Source: Tissierellales bacterium (GTDB lineage Bacteria; Bacillota; Clostridia; Tissierellales; Sedimentibacteraceae). Taken from it: a DNA stretch of 64,000 bases. The translations under genes and the position numbers were made by a program. Of the stretch, positions 26,557-35,923 are shown one piece after another. The stretch is taken from positions 146,310 through 210,309 of the forward strand of contig JAHDQO010000005.1 in NCBI GenBank assembly GCA_018433765.1. Direction: 5' to 3'. Under the pieces are notes generated by a model. It did not search any database and had not been told where the DNA came from. It worked only from the letters and a program-made list of their open reading frames with translations. Each line of letters begins with the position of its first letter. Position 1 is the stretch's first letter.

Positions 26557-27927
26557 ATGTTAGTTTCAATAATTCTTGCTGCTGGTGAAGGAACTAGAAT
26601 GAAATCTTCTGTTCCTAAGGTATTGCATAAAGTCTGCGGTAAAGAAATCATAAAATATATTATTGATAAATCAAAAAAAGCAAACATAGAAAAAAATATT
26701 GTGGTGTTAGGGCATGGGAGATCACAAATAGAAAAAGAAATATCTGATTATGATGTAAAGATTGTAGAACAGCCAATAGGAAAAGATATTCCATACGGTA
26801 CAGGTTTTGCAGTTAAACAAGCAGTTAAATATGTTGAAAAAAATGATAAAGTACTTATAATAAATGGAGATGTACCATTAATAAGAAGTGAATCTATAGA
26901 AGATTTCATTAAATTTCACGAAAAAGGGAGATATGCAGTTTCAATCTTAACTGCTAAATTTGATGATCCCACTGGATATGGCAGAATAGTAAGAGATTCA
27001 GATGGAGATGTTACAGCTATAGTAGAACATAAAGATGCTTCAGAAGAACAAAAACAAATAAATGAAATTAATTCAGGCATATATTGTTTTGAAGGTGATA
27101 AACTCATAGAAACATTAGATAAACTAAATACAAATAATTCACAAAATGAATTTTATATAACGGATGCTGTTAAGATACTAAATTCAGAAGGATTTAGTAT
27201 AGGCGGATATGAAATTGAAGATAGTTTAGAAATTAGTGGTGTAAATAACAGGGTACAATTAGCAGAAGTAAATCAAGCTATGAAGGAAAGAATAAATAAA
27301 TTTCATATGCTTAATGGAGTAACTCTAATAAACCCTGATAGCATATATATAGAAGAATCAGTTGTTATTGGAAAAGATACAATAATATACCCGGGAACTT
27401 TTCTTGAAAAAGAAACAAAAATAGGTGATAATTGTACTGTTGGACCAAATACAAGAATAATTAACTCAATTATTGATGATGAAACAACAGTAGAAAGTTC
27501 AAAAGTTATAGACTCAAAAATTGGAAGTAAATGCTCTATAGGACCATTTGCATATCTACGACCTGGTAGTAAAATAGGAAATCAAGCAAAAATAGGTGAT
27601 TTTGTAGAAGTTAAGAATTCATCAATAGGTAATAATACAAAAGCTTCACACTTAGCATATATAGGGGACGCTGAGGTAGGAAGCAATGTAAATATTGGTT
27701 GTGGAGTTGTATTTGTCAATTATGACGGAAAAACTAAACATAAAACAATAGTTAAAGATGGAGCTTTCATAGGAAGTAATGCTAATTTAGTAGCACCTGT
27801 TATTGTAAAACAGGGTGCTTTTGTTGCATGTGGCTCTACTATTACTGATGATGTTGACGAAGATGATTTAGCTATTGCAAGAGCACGGCAAGTAAATAAA
27901 AAGGGTAGAGGGAAAAACAGATTTTAG
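26557..27927 (+). CDS. glmU: Bifunctional GlmU: UDP-GlcNAc pyrophosphorylase / GlcN-1-P acetyltransferase
   Basis: The 456-residue enzyme makes UDP-GlcNAc for the cell wall. The N-terminal pyrophosphorylase shows [20 protein letters not shown] and NGDVPLI. The C-terminal left-handed beta helix begins near residue 250 with hexapeptides such as [13 protein letters not shown] and [16 protein letters not shown]. The acetyltransferase site [12 protein letters not shown] and [11 protein letters not shown] is intact. TCCGGAGG lies seven bases before the ATG. It is followed after ten bases by prs, so the two are co-transcribed. Confidence 0.97.
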   Translation: MLVSIILAAGEGTRMKSSVPKVLHKVCGKEIIKYIIDKSKKANIEKNIVVLGHGRSQIEKEISDYDVKIVEQPIGKDIPYGTGFAVKQAVKYVEKNDKVLIINGDVPLIRSESIEDFIKFHEKGRYAVSILTAKFDDPTGYGRIVRDSDGDVTAIVEHKDASEEQKQINEINSGIYCFEGDKLIETLDKLNTNNSQNEFYITDAVKILNSEGFSIGGYEIEDSLEISGVNNRVQLAEVNQAMKERINKFHMLNGVTLINPDSIYIEESVVIGKDTIIYPGTFLEKETKIGDNCTVGPNTRIINSIIDDETTVESSKVIDSKIGSKCSIGPFAYLRPGSKIGNQAKIGDFVEVKNSSIGNNTKASHLAYIGDAEVGSNVNIGCGVVFVNYDGKTKHKTIVKDGAFIGSNANLVAPVIVKQGAFVACGSTITDDVDEDDLAIARARQVNKKGRGKNRF

Positions 27928-27937
27928 GAGGAAAAAA

Positions 27938-28885
27938 ATGCTAATGAAAAACAGCGAAGTTAAAATTTTTACTGGCAATGCAAACAAAGAATTAGCACAA
28001 AAAATTAGTGAAGAACTAGGTATACCTTTAGGTAAAGCTGAAGTAAAAACATTTAGTGATGGAGAGATAGCACTTCAGATCCATGAATCTGTAAGAGGTG
28101 ATGATGTGTTTGTTATTCAGCCTACGTGTCCGCCTTCAAATGATAATTTAATGGAATTATTAATATTTATAGATGCTTTGAAGAGAGCCTCAGCTGGAAG
28201 AATAAATGCAGTTATACCTTATTATGGATATGCTAGACAGGACAGAAAATCAAAAGCTAGAGATCCAATTACATCAAAACTTGTTGCTGATTTGATATCT
28301 ACAGCAGGAGCTCACAGGGTGATAACAATGGATTTACATGCAGGACAAATACAAGGATACTTTAATGTTCCTGTAGATCATATGCTAGGAGAACCTATAC
28401 TTGTTAATTATATTCAAAAATATGTAGATAATAATACAGTTGTAGTATCACCTGATGTAGGAGGAGTTTTAAGAGCACGAAATTTTGCAACTAAATTAGA
28501 TACACCATTAGCTATTATTGAAAAAAGAAGACAAAAAGCAAATGAGTCTGAAGTAATGAACGTAGTTGGTGATATTACTGGTAAAAATGTTATTATTATA
28601 GATGATATAGTAGATACTGCTGGTTCGTTAACAAAAGCAGCAAATGAATTAAGAAAATTAGGTGCAGAAAAAGTTTATGCATGTGCTACACATGGTGTTC
28701 TTTCTGGACCCGCAATAGAAAGATTAAAAAACTCAGCAATAGAGAAACTAGTAATTACAGATACAATTCCATTAACTGAAGAAAAAAGAATAGACAAAAT
28801 AGAAACAGTATCAGTTGCTCCTTTATTAGCAGATGTTATAAAAAGAGTATATGAAAGCAGATCAGTAAGTAAACTTTTTGAATAA
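27938..28885 (+). CDS. prs: Ribose-phosphate pyrophosphokinase
   Basis: This 315-residue enzyme makes PRPP from ribose 5-phosphate and ATP, feeding purine, pyrimidine, His and Trp synthesis and the PurR signal. Motifs: [15 protein letters not shown] near the N-terminus, [28 protein letters not shown] and the PRPP loop [13 protein letters not shown]. The SD AGGAGG is well placed for ATG 27938; a second Met two codons on is possible. The gene is ten bases from glmU and 24 from pth, within the housekeeping operon. Confidence 0.97.
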   Translation: MLMKNSEVKIFTGNANKELAQKISEELGIPLGKAEVKTFSDGEIALQIHESVRGDDVFVIQPTCPPSNDNLMELLIFIDALKRASAGRINAVIPYYGYARQDRKSKARDPITSKLVADLISTAGAHRVITMDLHAGQIQGYFNVPVDHMLGEPILVNYIQKYVDNNTVVVSPDVGGVLRARNFATKLDTPLAIIEKRRQKANESEVMNVVGDITGKNVIIIDDIVDTAGSLTKAANELRKLGAEKVYACATHGVLSGPAIERLKNSAIEKLVITDTIPLTEEKRIDKIETVSVAPLLADVIKRVYESRSVSKLFE

Positions 28886-28909
28886 TATATAAAAGCAAGG
28901 AGAATACAT

Positions 28910-29479
28910 ATGTACATAGTTATTGGATTAGGTAATCCCGGTAGAAACTATGTTAATACTAGACATAACGTTGGATTTGATGCAGTTGATTTATTATCAA
29001 AAAAATATGATGTGAAATTAAACAAATTAAAATTCCATGCTGTGTTTGGTGATTTTAAACTAGGAAATGAAAAAGTAATGCTTGTAAAACCGCAGACATA
29101 TATGAATAGAAGCGGTATATCAGTACTTGATATAATGAACTATTATAAAGTGCCTATTGAAAATGTTATAGTAATCTATGACGATATAGACCTTGAGTTG
29201 GGTATGCTGAGAATTAGAGCTAAAGGAAGTTCAGGTACACACAATGGTATGAAGTCAGTTATATATCAAATACAAAGTGAAGATTTTCCTAGGATAAGAA
29301 TTGGAATAGGAAAAAACCCAGGGATAAACTTAGCTGATTTTGTTTTGCAGAAATTCAGCAGTAAAGAAAGAGAACTAGTAAACGAAGTAATTGTAACAGC
29401 AGTAGAAGCAGTAGAAGATATAATAATAAACAATGTAGATTCAGCAATGAATAAGTACAATAAGAAAATTCAAAATTAA
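28910..29479 (+). CDS. pth: Peptidyl-tRNA hydrolase
   Basis: The 189-residue enzyme releases tRNA from stalled peptidyl-tRNA. It shows GLGNPGRNYVNTRHNVGF with the catalytic His of TRHNVG, KPQTYMNRSG, YDDIDLELG and GSSGTHNGMKSV. Length and motifs are standard. AAGGAGAATACAT precedes the ATG. The intergenic repeat region that follows separates it from mfd, whereas in Bacillus the gap is short. Confidence 0.97.
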   Translation: MYIVIGLGNPGRNYVNTRHNVGFDAVDLLSKKYDVKLNKLKFHAVFGDFKLGNEKVMLVKPQTYMNRSGISVLDIMNYYKVPIENVIVIYDDIDLELGMLRIRAKGSSGTHNGMKSVIYQIQSEDFPRIRIGIGKNPGINLADFVLQKFSSKERELVNEVIVTAVEAVEDIIINNVDSAMNKYNKKIQN

Positions 29480-29760
29480 AAATGTAGAAAATGCAAAAAA
29501 CAAAATTGAAAATTTAAAATTACAAAACGGGTAACTTGTAACTAGAAATATGAAGTTTTACTTTTGTAAAACAATATAATAAAAAACGAGTAATTAGTAA
29601 CTAGAAACATGGGTATAATATTTTTATTAAGTTTTAACCATGTTGCTCTTTATGCGTTACTAATTATTCGTTTTAAATATGATGATTTACGAATTAATAT
29701 GAGTAAATTAACAAATAATTATCAATTATACATTATCAACTCTCAACTATAATTATGTAT
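29480..29760 (+). repeat. Intergenic repeat region with 19-bp inverted repeat
   Basis: AAAATGTAGAAAATGCAAAA phrases are followed by the hairpin GTTTTAC-TTTT-GTAAAAC (29555-29572). AAAACGAGTAATTAGTAAC (29583-29601) is inverted at 29656-29674 with one mismatch, and ATGG/CCAT lies just inside, so about 90 bases can fold as one stem. A degraded GATTTAC..GTAAATT module (29685-29710) and TTATCAATTATACATTATC (29718-29736) close it. No gene is present. Confidence 0.75.
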
Positions 29761-29807
29761 ATTTTGTAAAAAATTACATATAAATAATATTGAGTAATAG
29801 GCTCGGG

Positions 29808-29816
29808 TGTTATAAT
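29808..29816 (+). promoter_or_regulatory. Extended minus-10 promoter element for mfd
   Basis: TGTTATAAT is an extended minus-10 element 38 bases before the mfd start. A minus-35 is weak. It lies in the loop of a short GC-rich stem, GCTCGG / CCGGGC, which is unusual in this AT-rich DNA. Confidence 0.45.
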
Positions 29817-29854
29817 CCGGGCATATTACTATGTTGTGTGATTCAGGAGAATTT

Positions 29855-32800
29855 ATGAACCAATTATATTTTGGACAACTTAAGAAAAGTCAGAAATACA
29901 ATAAAATAATAAACAATTATAAAAATAATAAAAGCCAACTTATACATGGTCTTACAGAAGAAGGATTGGCTTATTTGTGCTGTGCATTAAATGATGATAA
30001 TGTTGGTCAAATATTAGTAATAACAAGTGATGATCTAAGAGCGAGAAAATTAGATAACATAATAAGATCATTTGAATTAAATGTAGAACAATTCTTATCT
30101 AAACAATTTATACTATATAATATAGATGCATTAAGCAGAGATACAATTAATAAAAGAATACAGATATTAGAAAAAATTATAAACAAAGAAAAGATAATAA
30201 TTGTAGCTTCAATTAGTTCATTATTGAACAAAATAATGACTAAAGATAGGTTTAAGAAAAGTACATTAAAATTAGTATATGATAATTCTTATGAATTTGA
30301 TGAGCTGATAAAAAAACTAATTCTTTTAGGATATGAAAGAGTTGATTCTATTGAAGGCGTAGGACAATTTTCTGTTAGAGGAGGAATATTGGATATATTT
30401 TCTCCTAGTGAAAATGCTCCTTACAGGATAGAATTTTTTGATGATGAAATTGATTCTATACGTTTATTTGATACTAAATCACAGCGTTCACTTAATAATA
30501 CAGATTATGCAAAGATAAGTCCATGTAACGATATCTTAATTAATAGAGAAGATATTAAAAAAATAAGAGAAGGTTTAGAAAAAGACTATAATAAAAGATA
30601 TGAAAAAATAAAGAACAGCAAAGTAGAAAGAAATGTAGAAGAGAGATTAAAAAAGTATTATAACAGTATTACATCAAAGCTAGAAGAAAATATGTTATCT
30701 GATAACATAGATTTAGTAACACCTTATATGAAGGATAAATTTGAAACATTAATTGATTACTTTGATGAAAAAGCATTGATAATTTTAGATGAGCCTAACA
30801 GAATCTATGAAGACATAAATGTTTTTAAAAAAGATTTTGTATCTAAATATGCTGACCTTTTTAGTCAAGGGGAAATATTAAATAAACAAAAGAATATCTA
30901 TTTTGATAGTGAGATAATATTTCAAAAAATATTAAAAAGACCTAGTATTTCTTATAATTCAGTATTGAAAAATAATCGTAATTTAAAATTTGATAACATA
31001 GAGCAGCTGCAAATAAAAGAAGCAAACTCATATTATAGTAAAATTGATGCTCTTTCTAAAGACTTAAATCAATATAAATATAAAGGTTATAAAACAGCAA
31101 TAGTCCTAAAAGATGAAGAAAAATGTGAGAAATTATATAATTTATTGAATGATTATGACTGTACCACATCAATCCTAAAAAACAGAGATGAAATTATACA
31201 AACCGGTCAGGTAGTTATAACTCAAGGTAAGCTGAAAAAGGGATTTGAATATACTGAAAATAAGATACTATTTCTAACCGAAAATGAAATATTCGGCACA
31301 TTTAAAAAAAGAACAAGAGCAAAAAAGAAAACTAAGTCTTCAAAAATAGAGAGCTTTACAGATTTGAAACTTGGAGACTATGTAGTACATGAGCATCACG
31401 GTATTGGTCAGTATGTAGGTATAGAAAAAATTGTAGTTCAGGATGTCAAAAAAGATTATTTGTGTGTGAAATACAAGGGTAAAGATAAACTATACGTACC
31501 TATAGACCAAATGAGCCTAATCCAAAAGTATATTGGATCAGATGCTGTTAAGCCAAAGCTTAATAAAATGGGAAGCTCTGAGTGGGTTAAAATAAAAACT
31601 AAGACACAAAAAGCTATAGAAAATATGGCAGAGGAATTAGTAAATTTATATGCAAAAAGACAGGCTGTAAAGGGATACGCTTTTTCTATAGATACAGAAT
31701 GGCAGAGAGAATTTGAAGACAAATTCCCATATGAAGAAACAGACGATCAATTAAAATGTATTAGTGATATAAAAAGAGATATGGAAAGTACAATTCCTAT
31801 GGATAGATTGTTATGCGGTGATGTAGGATTTGGAAAAACAGAAGTAGCTCTCAGAGCAGTATTTAAAGCAGTAATGGAAAATAAACAAGCCGCATTTCTT
31901 GTTCCAACAACAATATTAGCTCAACAGCATTATTCTAATATGATAGAAAGATTTAAGAATTATCCAATTAAAATTGAAATGCTCAGCAGATTCAGAACGC
32001 CATATCAGCAGAAGAAAATCATTAAAGATGTTAAAGCTGGTGTAATTGATGTAATAGTTGGAACTCATAGAATGCTTTCAAAGGATATGAAGTTTAAAGA
32101 TTTAGGTCTATTAATTATAGATGAAGAACAGCGTTTTGGTGTAAAACATAAAGAAGTAATTAAGCAGATGAAAACAGCAGTTGATGTATTAACACTAACA
32201 GCTACACCAATTCCAAGAACTTTACATATGTCTATGATAGGAATAAGAGATATGAGTATAATAGAAGAACCTCCGGGAGATAGATTTCCAATACAGACTT
32301 ATGTGCTAGAATACAATGATAGAATTGTAAAAGAGGCTATAATAAAGGAATTATCAAGAGGCGGTCAAGTATATTATGTTCACAACAGAGTAAATGACAT
32401 AGATAAAAAAGCTGCAAAAATTAAAGAGCTTGTTCCTGATGCTAGAGTAGTTATCGGTCATGGGCAGATGAGCGAAAGAGAATTAGAGAATATAATGATA
32501 GATTTTATAAATCATGAATATGATGTTTTAGTTTGTACAACAATAATAGAAACTGGAATGGATATATCTAATGTTAACACTATAATAATTAATAATGCTG
32601 ATCAAATGGGACTTTCACAATTGTATCAGCTTAGAGGAAGAGTTGGACGTACAAATAAAGTGGCATTTGCATACTTAACATATCAAAAAAATAAAGTATT
32701 AAGTGAAGTAGCAGATAAAAGACTTAAAGCTATAAAAGAGTTTACCGAATTTGGATCAGGATTTAAAATTGCAATGAGAGACCTTGAGATAAGAGGTTCA

Positions 32801-33388
32801 GGTAATATTTTAGGAGCAGAACAGCATGGCCATATGGCAGCTATTGGTTACGATTTATATGTTAAATTTTTAGAAAGAGCAGTTAGAAAGATAAAAGGTG
32901 AACAAAGTGAAAATGTTGAATTTGAAATAGCTGTAGACATAAATGTTGATGGATACATACCTAAAAAATATATATCTGATGAAGAGCAGAAAATAGAAAT
33001 ATATAAGAAAATTGCATCTATCTCAAATAAAGATGATATACTTGACATAACAGAGGAAATAATAGATAGGTTTGGAAATCCTCCAAAAGAAATAAATAAT
33101 TTAATAAAAATAGCATATATAAAAGTATTATGTAAAAAAATTAATATAAAATCTATTTTACAAATAAGCAGAACTATTAATTTTGAATTCGTTAAGCAGA
33201 AAGATATATCTGGAAATCTGATAAATTTCCTTGTTAATAATTTCAAAAACAAAATTAAATTTGATATATCTAAAAAACCTATAGTTAAATACAAATTAGA
33301 CTCATTAGAACAGGACCAAATTCTAAAAGAACTTGAAAATGCTTTGGAAAGAATGTATAATTCTGTTAAAGACCAAAATAAAAGCTAA
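29855..33388 (+). CDS. mfd: Transcription-repair coupling factor Mfd
   Basis: This is a 1177-residue SF2 translocase that removes stalled RNA polymerase and recruits UvrA. The N-terminal UvrB-like part includes GVGQFSVRGGILDIFSP. The RNA-polymerase-interacting domain starts LKLGDYVVHEHHGIGQYVG near residue 508. The helicase core has Walker A CGDVGFGKTEVALRA, DEEQRFG, TATPIPRTLHMSM and the RecG-like ETGMDISN and QLRGRVGR. ATG 29855 is chosen because CAGGAG lies six bases upstream and the protein then starts MNQLYFGQL; an in-frame ATG at 29831 has no SD. The position between pth and spoVT matches Bacillus. Confidence 0.96.
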   Translation: MNQLYFGQLKKSQKYNKIINNYKNNKSQLIHGLTEEGLAYLCCALNDDNVGQILVITSDDLRARKLDNIIRSFELNVEQFLSKQFILYNIDALSRDTINKRIQILEKIINKEKIIIVASISSLLNKIMTKDRFKKSTLKLVYDNSYEFDELIKKLILLGYERVDSIEGVGQFSVRGGILDIFSPSENAPYRIEFFDDEIDSIRLFDTKSQRSLNNTDYAKISPCNDILINREDIKKIREGLEKDYNKRYEKIKNSKVERNVEERLKKYYNSITSKLEENMLSDNIDLVTPYMKDKFETLIDYFDEKALIILDEPNRIYEDINVFKKDFVSKYADLFSQGEILNKQKNIYFDSEIIFQKILKRPSISYNSVLKNNRNLKFDNIEQLQIKEANSYYSKIDALSKDLNQYKYKGYKTAIVLKDEEKCEKLYNLLNDYDCTTSILKNRDEIIQTGQVVITQGKLKKGFEYTENKILFLTENEIFGTFKKRTRAKKKTKSSKIESFTDLKLGDYVVHEHHGIGQYVGIEKIVVQDVKKDYLCVKYKGKDKLYVPIDQMSLIQKYIGSDAVKPKLNKMGSSEWVKIKTKTQKAIENMAEELVNLYAKRQAVKGYAFSIDTEWQREFEDKFPYEETDDQLKCISDIKRDMESTIPMDRLLCGDVGFGKTEVALRAVFKAVMENKQAAFLVPTTILAQQHYSNMIERFKNYPIKIEMLSRFRTPYQQKKIIKDVKAGVIDVIVGTHRMLSKDMKFKDLGLLIIDEEQRFGVKHKEVIKQMKTAVDVLTLTATPIPRTLHMSMIGIRDMSIIEEPPGDRFPIQTYVLEYNDRIVKEAIIKELSRGGQVYYVHNRVNDIDKKAAKIKELVPDARVVIGHGQMSERELENIMIDFINHEYDVLVCTTIIETGMDISNVNTIIINNADQMGLSQLYQLRGRVGRTNKVAFAYLTYQKNKVLSEVADKRLKAIKEFTEFGSGFKIAMRDLEIRGSGNILGAEQHGHMAAIGYDLYVKFLERAVRKIKGEQSENVEFEIAVDINVDGYIPKKYISDEEQKIEIYKKIASISNKDDILDITEEIIDRFGNPPKEINNLIKIAYIKVLCKKINIKSILQISRTINFEFVKQKDISGNLINFLVNNFKNKIKFDISKKPIVKYKLDSLEQDQILKELENALERMYNSVKDQNKS

Positions 33389-33417
33389 CATCATGTGGCA
33401 AATTAGGAGGTAAATAA

Positions 33418-34368
33418 TTGAAAAAATTTAGAAAAATAGCACTACTATTAACATTGTCTATGCTTGTAATAACGGTGTTTTCAGGATGTGTTAGAAAAAA
33501 AACAGAAGAAATAACAGCAGCTGTTGTTAATGGAGAAGAAATAACACTTGCAGATTTTGAAAAAATGGTAGATTTACAAAAAAAGCAATATGAAACTCAA
33601 TATCAATTTACAGAAGATACCTGGAAGCAAGAAGTAGAAGAAGGAAAAACTTACGAAGCATTCTTAAAAGAAAATGTTTTAGAAAATATGATAACTGAAA
33701 TGCTGCTTATGCAAAAAGCAGATGAAGAACAAATACAAATTACAGACGAGCAGATAGAAGAAGAATTTACAAAATTAAGAGAAAACTTCGAAACAGATGA
33801 AGCTTACAACCAATTTTTAGAATTAAATGGTTACACAGAAGAATCTTTAAAAGATATGATTAGAAAAGATTTTACTTTAAATGAATATCTAACTAAAGTA
33901 ATTGATGCTGAAAACATAGATGATGAAGCTGCGAAAGCTTATTATGATGAAAATATCAATGAATATAAGCAACAGGTTGATGCAAGGCATATTTTAGTAA
34001 AAACAGAAGACGAAGCAAAAACAGTTATTGATAGAATAGATAAAGGTGAGGATTTTGCCGAATTAGCAAAAGAATTGTCTTTAGATACTACAAGTGCTGC
34101 TATTGGTGGAGACTTAGGTTCCTTTGGAAGAAATATTATGGTTCCTGAATTTGAAGATGCAGCTTTTTCATTAGAGCCGGGAGAGATAAGCGATCCAATT
34201 CAAACTATTCATGGATATCATGTTATAGAAGTAAAAAACTATGATCTATATAATTTTGAAGATATTAAAGGTTATATAATACAGCAGATAGAAAATGAAA
34301 AAGTAAATGTTCATATTGAAGAATTAAAAAACAATGCACAAATAGAAAAAAAAGTAAAAATTAAATAG
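33418..34368 (+). CDS. Foldase lipoprotein, parvulin-type peptidyl-prolyl isomerase
   Basis: The 316-residue protein starts with a lipoprotein signal (basic KKFRK, hydrophobic core, lipobox VFSGC with Cys24). A SurA/PrsA-like N-terminal chaperone domain follows, and a parvulin rotamase from about residue 185 reads DARHILVKTEDEAK, ELAKELSLDTTSA, GGDLGSFGRNIMVPEFEDAA and IQTIHGYHVIEV. It would be anchored outside the membrane and fold secreted proteins. The start is TTG at 33418, seven bases after TAGGAGG; no ATG fits. It is 29 bases after mfd and is an addition compared with the Bacillus mfd-spoVT order. Confidence 0.92.
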   Translation: MKKFRKIALLLTLSMLVITVFSGCVRKKTEEITAAVVNGEEITLADFEKMVDLQKKQYETQYQFTEDTWKQEVEEGKTYEAFLKENVLENMITEMLLMQKADEEQIQITDEQIEEEFTKLRENFETDEAYNQFLELNGYTEESLKDMIRKDFTLNEYLTKVIDAENIDDEAAKAYYDENINEYKQQVDARHILVKTEDEAKTVIDRIDKGEDFAELAKELSLDTTSAAIGGDLGSFGRNIMVPEFEDAAFSLEPGEISDPIQTIHGYHVIEVKNYDLYNFEDIKGYIIQQIENEKVNVHIEELKNNAQIEKKVKIK

Positions 34369-34380
34369 CAAAAATGAATA

Positions 34381-34445
34381 AAATTCACACTCCTGTTAAA
34401 TACTATTAACACAAACATTTTATGAAAAATGAGGAGTGTGAAATT
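34381..34445 (+). promoter_or_regulatory. Inverted repeat covering the spoVT ribosome-binding site
   Basis: AAATTCACACTCCT (34381-34394) and AGGAGTGTGAAATT (34432-34445) match at 13 of 14 positions. The right arm contains the AGGAG that would serve as the spoVT SD. The 37-base loop holds CATTTTA (34416-34422), a possible sigma-G-like minus-10, with a weak TGTTAA 16 bases upstream. It could be an SD-sequestering mRNA hairpin or an operator. Confidence 0.6.
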
Positions 34446-34449
34446 ATTT

Positions 34450-35001
34450 ATGAAAGCAACAGGAATAGTCAGAAGGATAGATGACTTAGGAAGAGTTGTT
34501 ATTCCTAAAGAGATAAGACGTACACTAAGAATTAGAGAAGGTGACCCATTAGAAATTTTTACTGACAGAGAAGGGGAAGTAATACTAAAAAAATATTCCC
34601 CAATAGGTGAACTTAGTGAATTTGCTAATGAATATGCAGAATCTCTTTATGAAACGACCAGATATACATCAATAATTACAGATAGAGATGCAGTAGTAGC
34701 CGTTTCAGGATCATCAAAAAAAGAATATCTAGAAAAAAGGTTAAGTCCCGAGCTAGAAAAAATTATTGAGAGCAGAGAACTTTATTCAGCTTCAGGAGTT
34801 ACTAAGCCTATAAGAATTACAGCTAATGAATTTAATCCTGACACATATACTAGTCAGGTTATTTCTCCAATAATTGCCAATGGAGATCCTATAGGTGCAG
34901 TAATACTTGCTACTAAAGAAAAAAATGCTAAGATGGCAGAACTAGAAGAAAAACTAGCAAAAACAGCAAGCTCATTCCTATCAAGACAAATGGAACAGTA
35001 A
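34450..35001 (+). CDS. spoVT: Stage V sporulation protein T (AbrB-family regulator)
   Basis: This 183-residue transcription factor matches Bacillus SpoVT almost without gaps. The N-terminal swapped-hairpin AbrB domain reads MKATGIVRRIDDLGRVVIP then KEIRRTLRIREGDPLEIF. The rest is a GAF-like domain with ITDRDAVVAVSGSSKKEYL, SPIIANGDPIGAVIL and the end FLSRQMEQ. It tunes forespore gene expression under sigma-G. ATG 34450 gives the family N-terminus; an ATG at 34429 lies within the inverted repeat and would add seven residues. The SD spacing of 13 bases is long. A strong terminator follows. Confidence 0.95.
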   Translation: MKATGIVRRIDDLGRVVIPKEIRRTLRIREGDPLEIFTDREGEVILKKYSPIGELSEFANEYAESLYETTRYTSIITDRDAVVAVSGSSKKEYLEKRLSPELEKIIESRELYSASGVTKPIRITANEFNPDTYTSQVISPIIANGDPIGAVILATKEKNAKMAELEEKLAKTASSFLSRQMEQ

Positions 35002-35025
35002 TAATAAAATAAAAAATTGATAAGT

Positions 35026-35055
35026 AAAAATCCGCGTAAGCGGATTTTTTGTTTT
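35026..35055 (+). terminator. Terminator after spoVT
   Basis: AAAAATCCGC-GTAA-GCGGATTTTT is followed by TGTTTTT. This is a clear intrinsic terminator that ends the housekeeping block. Confidence 0.92.
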
Positions 35056-35203
35056 TATCTTTCAAAGTTGAATAAATAATGTTATAATTGTCAGATAAGG
35101 GGGAAATTTGTTGGTGATTATCAAATTATCACCAAATGTGCTGCTTTTTGCTATTATAATAACTCCTGTTGAATTAGAATTCAACATAACTTTGGAGGTT
35201 TGG

Positions 35204-35923
35204 ATGTACAAAATAGTAATTTGTGAAGATAACGATTGGTTTTTAGAAAAAATAGAACATATAGTAACTAAATCACTTATGTCAGATGAGCATAATTATA
35301 AAACTTATACATTTACAAGGTATAATAAAGAATTTGAAAACATAATTAATGAATCAGGTAACAAAATATATATTTTAGATATAGAATTGTTAGGAAATGT
35401 TGACGGCATTAGCATAGCACGTAAAATTAGATTAAACGATTTAAATAGTGTAATTATTTTTATAACTGCACATGAAGGATTGAGAAATAAAATATTTGAA
35501 AATCAATTGCTGGCATTAGAATTTATTCCTAAAAGTGAATTAAATGAACAGCGTATAAAAAAAGCATTAGGCGGAGCATTAAAGTTGTTAAATGGAACTA
35601 GTGAAAAGAAGCTGAAAGTCAAAGTAGGAAAGATAATATATAAAATATCCTTTGACAAGATTGTGTATGCTCAAAGTCAGCCTTTAAGCAAAAAAGTATT
35701 AATAAGAACAATTAATGAGGAAATAGAATGTTATTATACTATTAAAGAATTATTAGAAGATTTAGATGAACGTTTCATTAAAACTCATAGAGCATGTATA
35801 GTAAACAGAGACTATATTAATAAAGTTAAAATGGACGAGCCACTTATTTACTTAGAAAATGGTGACAAAATAGATCTCATTTCAAGGAATGGGAAGGTGG
35901 AATTAAAAAATAATGGATTTTAA
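35204..35923 (+). CDS. agrA: AgrA-like LytTR response regulator
   Basis: The 239-residue cytoplasmic regulator has a receiver domain (YKIVICEDNDWFLEK, phospho-Asp in IYILDIELLG near residue 59, FITAHE) and a C-terminal LytTR DNA-binding domain (KIVYAQSQPLSKKVLIRT, then FIKTHRACIVNRDYINKV). It answers to the histidine kinase whose gene overlaps its end by 11 bases. ATG 35204 is preferred: TTGGAGG precedes it and the receiver starts normally. The longer frame from 35108 would add a non-conserved stretch. It faces agrBD, so it probably activates those genes in response to the cyclic peptide. Confidence 0.88.
   Translation: MYKIVICEDNDWFLEKIEHIVTKSLMSDEHNYKTYTFTRYNKEFENIINESGNKIYILDIELLGNVDGISIARKIRLNDLNSVIIFITAHEGLRNKIFENQLLALEFIPKSELNEQRIKKALGGALKLLNGTSEKKLKVKVGKIIYKISFDKIVYAQSQPLSKKVLIRTINEEIECYYTIKELLEDLDERFIKTHRACIVNRDYINKVKMDEPLIYLENGDKIDLISRNGKVELKNNGF

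Noticed and set aside
35108..35203. N-terminal extension of the agrA-like regulator
   Set aside because: The receiver domain starts at the GGAGG-preceded ATG 35204; the upstream stretch is not conserved-looking and starts with TTG without an SD.
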